Source of the DNA: Saccharomycopsis phalli
Taxonomy: Eukaryota > Ascomycota > Saccharomycetes > Ascoideales > Saccharomycopsidaceae
Length of the DNA stretch: 64,000 bases
Direction: 5' to 3'
Assembly (NCBI GenBank): GCA_020342235.1
Contig: CP073217.1
Location: 1,364,001 to 1,428,000 of the forward strand
Positions 37,473 through 46,249 of the stretch are shown here, in pieces. Made by a program: the position numbers and the translations under genes. The notes beneath the pieces were generated by a model that did no database searches, was not told the origin of the DNA, and saw nothing but the letters and a program-made list of their open reading frames with translations. Numbering within the stretch: position 1 is the first letter of the stretch; each line of letters starts with the position of its first letter.

Positions 37473-38402
37473 ATGGATAAACACTACCATCCTATTAAAA
37501 TAGTTATTCGATTGTTACCGCCGAATTTGACGGAAGCTGAGTTCTGGGAGACTGCCGATAAATTCATTCAGCCTGATCTTTTAATAGACTCCAATGACCG
37601 GTATTTTGTCGGCGGACACTATTCCGATCGGCCGTTTGAATTGCCACAGTACTCACGAGCCTATTTGCTCTTCAAACAGCGCTCCTGCCTAGAAAAATTC
37701 TTGGGTAACATTCGAAGTAATGATGGCTTTTGCTTCAGCGATGCCAAATTACAAGACCAAGTTCCGGATATTCAAATATGCGACAACAATCGGATGATTA
37801 CCATTCCACATTCTGGCAAGAATGAGTCCAGAAGCTGGTACAAGAAAACCTCTCTCAATAACACCATTGACCAGGATCCTATGTTTGTGAAGTTCCTCAA
37901 GGCCCTTGGGGGTGAAATTGAGTATGATGGCCCGTTTTTGAGCCTGTCCAAGTCGAAAAAGAAACCAAGAAAGAAAATAGAAGGCCAGGCCGAGAAGAAG
38001 AAGAAAAGAAGACCAAAGAAGAAGAAGGCAGACACAAAGAAAGACAAGCCCAATAAGGAAGAGGGGCTGGAGTCAAGTAAAAAGATTAAGAGGTCGGAAA
38101 GGAAAGACCCGAGACCTAGAAAAGAGAATGATAACGCTGAACCTGAAAAACTTGGAGACAAGAGAGACGATACGAAAAAGGCTAAAAAGCCAAACGACAA
38201 GTTGAAGGCTAAAAAGCGGAGTAAGAAAAAGAAGCTGTCAGAAACCCCTGGTTTAAGTTCTGCTTCTTCCGGTGCATCCGCCTCTGCTTCTACTTCTTCT
38301 TCAGCAAAGGGTCCTCAGGGCCCATTTGGCTCAGGAAAACCAAAAATGTTAAAACGTGAAACAAAGCTGAATGCTGCTAAACACATAAATGATCTGAAGT
38401 AG
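37473..38402 (+). CDS. UPF3: Nonsense-mediated decay factor Upf3
   Basis: Upf3 bridges Upf2 to messenger RNPs in nonsense-mediated mRNA decay. 309 aa. The Smg4/UPF3 RNA-recognition-like domain covers about residues 6-160, beginning 'KIVIRLLPPNLTEAEFW' and including 'RAYLLFK' and 'DPMFVKFLKAL', which match the conserved strands and Upf2-binding part of the family. The rest is a very Lys-rich tail (165-260, many KKKK runs) followed by a Ser/Ala stretch and 'KPKMLKRETKLNAAKHINDLK'. Such basic tails carry the nuclear localisation signals of Upf3. It is the last gene before the AT-rich, gene-poor trough. Confidence 0.88.
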   Translation: MDKHYHPIKIVIRLLPPNLTEAEFWETADKFIQPDLLIDSNDRYFVGGHYSDRPFELPQYSRAYLLFKQRSCLEKFLGNIRSNDGFCFSDAKLQDQVPDIQICDNNRMITIPHSGKNESRSWYKKTSLNNTIDQDPMFVKFLKALGGEIEYDGPFLSLSKSKKKPRKKIEGQAEKKKKRRPKKKKADTKKDKPNKEEGLESSKKIKRSERKDPRPRKENDNAEPEKLGDKRDDTKKAKKPNDKLKAKKRSKKKKLSETPGLSSASSGASASASTSSSAKGPQGPFGSGKPKMLKRETKLNAAKHINDLK

Positions 38403-40411
38403 CCTACAAATTCCGCTGGAGAGGTCCTGATGGTTAATTTACAATCCGACAAGGCACTTTTGTCTGACACGTCCAGAGATGAACAAGTTAGAGAATACGT
38501 GACACACATATTCAGTGGTTCTAGAGTGTACTCATTCTAAGTTAGTTATTAGATTTGTATCATTTGTTGTTGAAGATTGTGTCGGCCTTTGGGAATTTCA
38601 AAATGCCCAACCGTGTGTACTCCGATGTGGTTAGTATCATCAGTAGATACATTATAGAGTTTTCTATCTAAGTACATGTAATAAATTTTCCTATTCATTC
38701 CTACTTTCTGAACTTAGTTGTCACTAAACTTTCTACTACGTTTGTTGCGTAATGATTACTACGATCTGCTACACTATCCCTAGCTTTCTATTTATTGCTT
38801 TATTCTTATGGTGTTGATGAGAGGACCTTACTGCTCAATTTATTTTCCATTTGATCCTGGTCTTGTACCACCAATGCATGATCATTTTGAGCAGGGTCCT
38901 TATGAATAACATACAAGATTGAAGACATGTACGGCTTATTTGTGTTAATTTAAAATTTTCAAACTAAATTGTTAAAGTTCTGTTTGTTTGGTAATTTTTC
39001 GGTGGAATTTTATAAGCGAGGACCGTTATTTTCAAAATTTAACTTAAGGCAGTCTAAGTATAAAGCTTAAAACTCATTCAGAAAATTTCTGCAATGAGGA
39101 TTTTCGCAATAGGTTTTTGTTTCTGTTGAATTGACGAAATGGGTAATTTTTTTTGTTCCTGTTGAGCTGAAGGAATGGGCGATTGATGATTAGTCGATTG
39201 TATAATTGGTAGAACTTGTCGCTTGTTGTAATCACAAATAAGTCCATGTCACATAAGACTCGGCCTGTTCTTGGTTATTCTACTGGCATTTTATTGAAAC
39301 TCAGAGATTAATACTGCTGGTGTTCAATGTTACTGGCTGATTTATCCATTGTAGATGAGAATTACAATGTAATGGTTTTTACGAGTGGAATAGCTGGAAG
39401 AGGTAAAGTCGCTGATTAACTGGTGAGAAGATTTTGCTCTCACATGTTAATCATCAGGCTATCGATCCAACGACAGTGTATCGTTATGCTATTAACAGAA
39501 CAGTAGAACTAGCATCAATGTATGAAATCAATGCTGGTAAATGTCCTTGAAAATCATCCACAACTAACTTGTAATAGGGTTTTCCTACAAACTGCAGGTG
39601 CATGATACGGAATTACCTTCAGCCCGGTTATAAGATCAGCAGTGGCTAGTTTATGTATACGCTGAGTCACAGAAGATGGCCAAATTATCTTTAAACTTTA
39701 ACTACAAGTACATGATACTATGTTAGTCCAGTTTTACGCTATGCTTAACCGTGTTTAATCAAAATATATACTACCGACAATGGAGATCCAGTAATTTACA
39801 AATAGGGATAAGGTTTGAGCTACCCCACGTACACAAAGATTGCTTGCTAAACAAAGTATAACTCGCACAAGGTACCAGCCACTTGGGTCATCGTATCGAG
39901 ACTCCCCCGCACCAATTACAATAGGGTGACATTTTGGTTTGTGGAGAAACCCGCAACCTCCTTGAATCGTTTAGCATCACTCCAAATGGCATTTTACCAC
40001 GCAAGCTTTGGTTGGTTATGTGATATTTCAGTGACGTTATGTTGGTTTATGGTATGATAAATGCCATCATTTAATTGAAACAAATGACAACTACCTGTAC
40101 TCCTTTTCGTATCCGGAAATATATGGTCTGATAAAATTTTTTGCTGCATATTCTCAGCTGGAGTTTTAGAGCATCGATTTATCAACTGCAGCGGATCAAT
40201 TTCTGTATACCGGGCATGTCAAAGTCGAACGGATAAACACTTGTATAACCGAACGTTAAATGTACCCTCATTTATAATCAATTTGATACTCCAGATTAAA
40301 ATCAAGAGAAGAATGAGTGTACTCATCCAATTTACGTTTTCAATACGTTTGTGGAAAGGCTATTTTGTACCCACCATCTGTATTACCAAACTGTACCCGT
40401 AACACTATCCA
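38403..40411. other. 2-kb AT-rich region without genes
   Basis: No open frame above about 63 codons on either strand, and composition visibly lower in GC than the flanks (for example 38940-39060). A weak tandem pair of about 37 bp ('TTTGTTTCTGTTGAATTGA' and a diverged copy) spans 39113-39187. Otherwise non-repetitive. It is a candidate centromere or origin, or simply decayed DNA. Confidence 0.55.
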
Positions 40412-41219
40412 ATGGTCATTCCCACTAAAACCAATAAAAAATTCATAAGGGCAGTTTATAACTGGGTAAGTGTCTCATCTCCCGAAAAGGCAATATCACC
40501 AACAATAGCTTTCACAATTTCCAAATTCCCCACTTTCAGGAAAAATAATCGCCACTAAGAAACTCAGTGAGCCGCAGGTCCTTAACCGAGTCTTGGTTTG
40601 CATTTTAGACGAGAACATACCAATTTATGAGTCTGAGTTTAACTTAAAAACAAGGCAAGGAAAGATTTGCTACTTGGAGAAGCTAGTTACAGTGATATGT
40701 CATCATTACATTATGGCGAATACGCACATTCTCAAGTCAAAATGCAATATGCTTACTGTGACCAACAGCTACAGAGAAAATACTCTAAACAAATTTCTCC
40801 AGTACTTAATTCCGGAACTAGTTTATCCACCCGAAAATAAGTCATCTAAAATTTCCCTTGTACAAATTAACGTCATATGCTGCATACTTGTGGAGATTGG
40901 TGTTCATTGCCGAAAAGGGCCATTATGTATTACATTAATTTCTTTTTTGGACGATAATGAAAAGGCTCTGCTCGACTGGTTCCTTCAAAAAAAGAGCACA
41001 GCCAATGACGCAAACCCCAGCGAGTTGACGATGGAAAATACAACATTGAAACGTCAGCTTCAAGTGAATCAAGAGAAGTGTAATCTCTATAGCACTAAAC
41101 TCCAATTGCTTCAGCAGAGTATTCGAATACACAAGCAAAATAGTATACTCCTTGATGAAGTCACACATGACTTTGATAAATTAAAGTTAGGGTTGGGGGG
41201 ACGATCATGGGGAAAATGA
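40412..41219 (+). CDS. Hook-domain-like coiled-coil protein, spliced (candidate)
   Basis: Not a recognised yeast gene. Exons 40412-40465 and 40509-41219, joined over a 43-nt intron in phase 0, give 254 aa starting MVIPTKTNKKFIRAVYNW then LSQFPNSPLSGK. Residues 10-175 show the spacing of a Hook/calponin-like helical domain: 'FIRAVYNWLSQFP', 'VLNRVLVCILDE', 'CYLEKLVTVICHHY' and 'LVQINVICCILVEIGVHCRK' before 'ITLISFLDDNEKALLDWFL'. Compare 'LIIWLQTF ... LLQLILGCAVNCEKK ... IIMTLEE' of Hook. A coiled coil follows (about 190-245). Hook proteins tie cargo to dynein in animals and filamentous fungi. The coil here is far shorter than in Hook. The gene is AT-rich and stands alone in the trough. The end 'GLGGRSWGK' is abrupt, so a missed 3' exon is possible. 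Assignment is tentative. Confidence 0.5.
40466..40508 (+). other. Predicted intron in Hook-like gene (43 nt)
   Basis: Donor GTAAGT, branch-like CCAAC, acceptor AATAG directly after. A second possible acceptor (CAG at 40539) would break the frame, which favours the TAG at 40508. Confidence 0.6.
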
Positions 41220-42264
41220 CGGGGTAAAGGCAAACCCCGGAAAAATGTGCGTTTAATCTGTATAGCGACGGAAAAACAAGCAAGTTCAAGTCTATTAGAC
41301 TAATAAACAGATGTGGGACTAAACTAGAGAAATTCCGAATTCATTATAGTACATGTTAATTGTACCGGAATTATACATCTACAAAGTGTGGAGGGTTTCC
41401 TAATTTAACATGTTTTCGGGTTGAACCGTCATTAAACGTTAAAGTATAAGTGACTACAGTAATACAAATAGGAAAATTGAGCCACCAATTTACTCAACTG
41501 AGCAACTGCCATATATAGCGTATTGCTTGGGCCTGTTAACGGATGATCTACCTATAGCAAAATAAGCCTACATTAGTAAAACGTATGTTTTTCCTTATTG
41601 ATTTGCGCTCTCTGAATTGGGATACAGAAGGGTCTAGGTTGCTGTACCCCCATGCGGGCAATTATATTTTGAAAACATCGCAGGGGCAGCCACCCAGATA
41701 TGCTATAGCCGTACTAGGACCCCTTGGATGAAACAATTGGTCTCAAAGGCACGTAATGTGCTCATTTAAATAGAGTAAAATAAAATAAAAACAAAAGATA
41801 TATATATGGAATGAAATTATTGTTCTTGTAAATATTGATGTCATCAAAATGCTAGTCACGTAGGATTAACGTAGGTAACAGTGCAGTGAGTGAATGCAGT
41901 AAGATTTGACATTCCCCATATTTCATGCAAGAGACCCAATGGGTTAACAGTGGATAATTATTCAAAGATATATTACCCAAGATTACACGATACTTGTAAG
42001 GTATATATATTAAAAATAAATCTCTGGAATGATTGGCATCTGGACATCCGTATAGTACCGCACAGTCATCTTTATCCTAAGAAATGGGGCGACCAAAATG
42101 TTTAGTTGATAAAACTGAGTTACATCGACATGCATTACATTTCTCCGTTCCTATTCGTAAAAACTAAATAATAAGAGTCTATTCGCCCTTCATTGTCAAT
42201 GGAAACACTATAAATAGAACCCTGTTTCCCTCAAAAATTTCCATCACATTTAATCTCATAGACC
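41220..42264 (+). promoter_or_regulatory. AT-rich spacer and hexose transporter promoter
   Basis: About 1 kb of AT-rich DNA with no supported gene; a short open frame at 41890-42105 has no resemblance to anything. A TATA box (TATAAATA, 42209-42216) lies 49 bp above the transporter ATG. Confidence 0.5.
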
Positions 42265-43845
42265 ATGGTAGCAACTGCAAACGAAAAACCATTGCTCCAG
42301 AGATTTGTTAATCTCGACGAAAAGAAGGAAGGCTCGACCTTCATGGCCATATTTGTTGGTATCTTTGCTGCCTTTGGTGGTATTTTATTCGGTTATGACA
42401 CTGGTACTATCTCCGGTGTGCTTGGTATGCAATACGTGAAGGACCATTTCCCAGAAAAGGAGAAGGGAAAGTTCACCTCTTCTGAGAGTTCCTTGATTGT
42501 GTCCATTCTCTCCTTGGGTACCTTCTTTGGTTCTTTGATTGCCCCATACCCTTCTGATTGGATTGGCCGTCGTTACACTTTGATCTTTTCTGCTTTGGTT
42601 GTCTTTAATCTTGGAATCATCCTTCAAACTGCAGCCAGTGGTATCAAGTTGCTTGTGGCTGGAAGAGTGTTTGCTGGTCTTGGTGTTGGTTTAATTTCTT
42701 CTACTATTCCATTGTACCAGTCTGAGTGTGTTCCAAAGTGGATTAGAGGTGCTTTGGTGTCTCTTTATCAATTTGCCATTACCATTGGATTGTTGTTGGC
42801 CAACATCATCAACAATGCTACCCACAAGAGAAACGACTCTGGGTCTTACAGAATCCCAATTGGTGTGCAATTTGCATGGGCATTGATCCTTGGTGTTGGT
42901 CTCATTTTCCTCCCAGAGTCGCCAAGATTCTACGTCAAGGTCGACAAGAGAGAAAGGGCCATCAATGCACTTGCCAGATTGAGAAGATTGCCAGAAGACC
43001 ACCCAGTTATCCTTGAGGAGTACGACGAGATCAAGGCTAACCACGACTACGAGCTCTCTGTTGGTTCTTCTGGCTGGTTGGCCTGTTTTACTGCCGGAAA
43101 CCACCAAAGAAAGCGGATCTTCACTGGTATTGTTATCCAAGCATTGCAACAACTTACTGGTGTCAACTTTGTCTTCTACTACGGTGTCACCTTCTTCCAG
43201 AACGCAGGTATCCAGAACTCGTTTTTGATTTCGGTCATTTGCAATGTCATCAACTGTGTCATGACTCTCCCAGGTATCTTGTTTGTTGAATTGTTTGGTA
43301 GAAGACCACTTGTCATTTATGGTGCCGTTGGTATGTTTGTGTCCCAATACATCATTTCCATCACCTCTGTTGCCTCCAAGGACTCTGGAGCCGCCAACAA
43401 CGTCATGATTGCCTTTATCTGTATCTTCATTGCCTTTTTTGCTGCCACATGGGGACCGGTGTGCTGGGTTATCTGTGGTGAAATCTTCCCATTGAGAGTT
43501 AGAGCAAAGTCCATTGCCTTGTCTACTGCCTCCAATTGGTTGTGGAATTTCGGTATTGCTTACGCTACTCCATACTTGGTTGACGAGGGTCCAGGTAACG
43601 CAAACTTGGGTGGAAAGGTGTACTTTATCTGGGGAACATGTAACTTGGTCTGTATCCTCTTTGGTTTCACGTTTGTCTATGAGACCAAGAACTTGAAATT
43701 GGAGCAGATTGACGAATTGTACGATACCGTTCCAAAGGCATGGAAGTCTAGCAAGTTCCACCCAACCACTTACCTTGACCACGACAAGGCTCCAGTTGGT
43801 ATCGAGCCAAAGGATGGCACTTCTCATTACGAGGCTAGTGTTTAG
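42265..43845 (+). CDS. Hexose (high-affinity glucose type) transporter, MFS sugar porter
   Basis: A 526-aa, 12-helix proton-coupled or facilitated sugar porter of the plasma membrane. Family blocks: 'FGGILFGYDTGTISGVLGM' in helix 1, 'DWIGRRYTL', 'GRVFAGLGVGLISSTIPLYQ', 'PESPRFYVK', the sugar-contact helix 'QALQQLTGVNFVFYYGVTFF', 'ELFGRRPLV' and 'GPVCWVICGEIFPLRVRAKS'. The closing 'YETKNLKLEQIDELY' is the PETK-type motif with Tyr for Pro. It lacks the long regulatory tail of Snf3/Rgt2-type sensors. The second half of helix 7 ('QQLTGVNFVFYYG') is typical of glucose-specific members. Codon use is highly biased, so strong expression is likely. Confidence 0.9.
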   Translation: MVATANEKPLLQRFVNLDEKKEGSTFMAIFVGIFAAFGGILFGYDTGTISGVLGMQYVKDHFPEKEKGKFTSSESSLIVSILSLGTFFGSLIAPYPSDWIGRRYTLIFSALVVFNLGIILQTAASGIKLLVAGRVFAGLGVGLISSTIPLYQSECVPKWIRGALVSLYQFAITIGLLLANIINNATHKRNDSGSYRIPIGVQFAWALILGVGLIFLPESPRFYVKVDKRERAINALARLRRLPEDHPVILEEYDEIKANHDYELSVGSSGWLACFTAGNHQRKRIFTGIVIQALQQLTGVNFVFYYGVTFFQNAGIQNSFLISVICNVINCVMTLPGILFVELFGRRPLVIYGAVGMFVSQYIISITSVASKDSGAANNVMIAFICIFIAFFAATWGPVCWVICGEIFPLRVRAKSIALSTASNWLWNFGIAYATPYLVDEGPGNANLGGKVYFIWGTCNLVCILFGFTFVYETKNLKLEQIDELYDTVPKAWKSSKFHPTTYLDHDKAPVGIEPKDGTSHYEASV

Positions 43846-44571
43846 TTTTTATTAGTGTGTTGTTATTATTTATTTTGATTTTACCCGTGGCTGTTAATAA
43901 ACGTTACAATTAAGACTTGTAATGACTTTCTAATTGGCAATGACTTTCTAATCGACACGTAAATGTATTTACTAATTGGCAGGTAATGGCTATTTGATTG
44001 GCAGGTAATGGTTTTCGTTTGTAATCCGAGGAAAATCCACGACTCGAGTCTCCATTGAAACCACTATATAATATCTGGTGACAGAATGACAACTTCATCG
44101 CAAATCTTAGACCAGCTGCAGGGTCGTACGATAAATTGACGATATTCCATTCAAATCAAGCAGTTTGGATTCTAGGTTATGCAAATAGGTACGTGAATTG
44201 TAAATCATATTCCCATTGAGTGTCTCAAAGGCTGGTATCCATATTCGGGGGATGTTCCCGATGCATAATAGGCTCTAATTAACACGCATACCAAAGCTGT
44301 CTTTGGGATTTCCCGAAGATGGAATCTCACATAATTTGCCATGTAAGAAGTTGCGGATGCTACACTATTAAAAAAAAACAACAAATCTAAGACGGTGTAC
44401 TTTTATTCACCACACACATTAGATACCGTACTTCTGGCTGAGGCCCATGAGGTGTACTAAATGTACGGATGTTATTTGCAATGTGCGGATGTAGCAGGGA
44501 CACAAACCAGGCTATCATTCAAATTGTCGAAGAAATTGGACCAGCAATTTATACAGCTTTGCAGAAACAAG
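43846..44571. other. Intergenic region before SIT4
   Basis: 726 bp. Short direct repeats 'AATGACTTTCTAATTGGCA'/'TTGGCAGGTAATGG' at 43920-44010. An A-tract at about 44370 precedes SIT4. The frame is open upstream of the chosen SIT4 start to 44461, probably as leader. Confidence 0.5.
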
Positions 44572-45501
44572 ATGCCCGGTAGAGGACCCGATGAATGGCT
44601 TGAGACCGTCAAGAAGTGCCAGGCGCTTCAAGAGAATGATATGAAAGAACTATGTGAAATGGTTAAAGAGATTCTTATGGAAGAGTCCAACATACAACCA
44701 GTCAAGTCTCCGGTGACGGTGTGTGGTGATATCCATGGGCAGTTTCACGATTTGCTCGAATTGTTTAGAGTCAGCGGCGGGTTCCCAGATAATGTGAAGT
44801 ATATATTTTTGGGCGACTATGTCGACAGAGGGTATTTTTCGCTAGAGACATTTACATTACTAATGTGCCTCAAGGTCAAGTACCCTTCGAGAATCACCTT
44901 AGTGCGCGGTAACCACGAGTCGCGGCAAATCACACAGGTGTATGGGTTTTATGAGGAATGTTTGACCAAGTATGGTCTGACCACGGTGTGGAAGTACTGT
45001 TGTCAGGTGTTTGACTTTTTGACGCTAGCTGCGATAATCGACGGCAAAATTTTGTGTATCCATGGCGGGTTGTCACCGGAGATTCGCATGCTTGACCAGA
45101 TTCGCGTTCTTTCACGAGCGCAGGAGATTCCGCACGAGGGGGGTTTCTGTGATTTGGTATGGTCGGACCCAGACAATGTTAGAAACTGGTCTGTGAGTCC
45201 GCGAGGCGCCGGGTGGTTGTTTGGGCTGAGGGTTGCACGGGAGTTTAATTTTGTGAATGACTTGAAGTTGATATCACGCGCGCACCAGTTGGTGATGGAA
45301 GGGTTCCGGTATCATTTCAAGGATAAAGATGTGGTCACGGTGTGGTCTGCGCCAAACTACTGCTACCGGTGCGGGAATGTTGCTTCAGTGATGAAAGTGG
45401 ACGAGGATTTGAATCCCCAGTTTAAGATTTTTTCTGCGGTTCCAGATGATTCTGAGAAGATGGCGCCAGAGAAGCAACTAAGAAGCGACTACTTTTTATG
45501 A
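44572..45501 (+). CDS. SIT4: PP6-type Ser/Thr phosphatase catalytic subunit
   Basis: Catalytic subunit of the Sit4/PP6 phosphatase, acting with SAP subunits in G1 control and TOR and nutrient signalling. I place the start at 44572, giving 309 aa (Sit4: 311) and the conserved opening RGPDEWLET; the open frame to 44461 would add 37 unrelated residues. Metal-site motifs: 'GDIHGQFHD', 'GDYVDRG', '[18 protein letters not shown]' and 'HGGLSPEI', with '[11 protein letters not shown]' later. The tail 'RSDYFL' keeps the methylatable Leu. Nearly every residue of the core agrees with yeast Sit4. At two places the family has Ser (KYGS-TTVW, LFGS-xVAREFN) and this gene has CTG (44977, 45226). Read as Ser, both match. 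Confidence 0.95.
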   Translation: MPGRGPDEWLETVKKCQALQENDMKELCEMVKEILMEESNIQPVKSPVTVCGDIHGQFHDLLELFRVSGGFPDNVKYIFLGDYVDRGYFSLETFTLLMCLKVKYPSRITLVRGNHESRQITQVYGFYEECLTKYGLTTVWKYCCQVFDFLTLAAIIDGKILCIHGGLSPEIRMLDQIRVLSRAQEIPHEGGFCDLVWSDPDNVRNWSVSPRGAGWLFGLRVAREFNFVNDLKLISRAHQLVMEGFRYHFKDKDVVTVWSAPNYCYRCGNVASVMKVDEDLNPQFKIFSAVPDDSEKMAPEKQLRSDYFL

Positions 45502-46249
45502 GATATGAGTTATGACTGTCTTAATATTCAATATAGTAATTGTTGTGTGAGTGTGAGTTGTGATAATTGGTTTGATAGACGGGTGATGTGTTGATGTGCG
45601 TGGCCCGAGGCTCTTGCTCCAGTTGGGTGTTATGTTTTGCTTACAATGGATTTTTAAGGTAGGATAGTCTGTACATGATAATTGTAAAGTTCATTTATTT
45701 GTATGTGGGCGGAGGTTGATTTGGGAGTTTTCCAATGGCCCTGCGTTGTCAGCTGCCAACTACTGCATGTCTAGATTTATATCACGGTTAGTTTTTCCAA
45801 TTCTTGGCTAATGTCAGGTATTTAGTATGATTGATTGTACCATTGGTATAATCCAAGAGACGGTTGGTATAATCCACAGACCATTGGCATAATACAACAG
45901 ACCATTGGCATAATACAACAGACCAATGACATGAATACAATTCAACAGACCATTGGCATAATACAATTCAACAAACCATTGACATAATTCAATTCAACAA
46001 ACCATGTCATAATTCAACAGACCATGTCATAATTCAACAGACCATGTCATGCCATTTAGTATAATTCCATTATACCATTGACAACAAACAACAGACCATG
46101 ACACAATCCAATAGACCATTACATGCCATTTAGTATAATTCCATCATACCATTGACAATAAACAACCCAACTGTACAACCCATCAACATGAATACAACTC
46201 TGGCTGAGCAAATAATCGCACAATATAAATATCCCCGCCTTACCTCCCA
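45502..46249. repeat. Repeat-rich convergent spacer, SIT4 / MCM7
   Basis: From about 45836 to 46165 there are some 14 degenerate units built on 'CAGACCATTGGCATAATACAA' (variants: 'CATTGACATAATTCAATTCA', 'CAGACCATGTCATAATTCAA'). A longer block with 'CATGCCATTTAGTATAATTC' occurs twice (46045 and 46120). The first 330 bp are unique and hold the SIT4 3' end. Confidence 0.9.
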
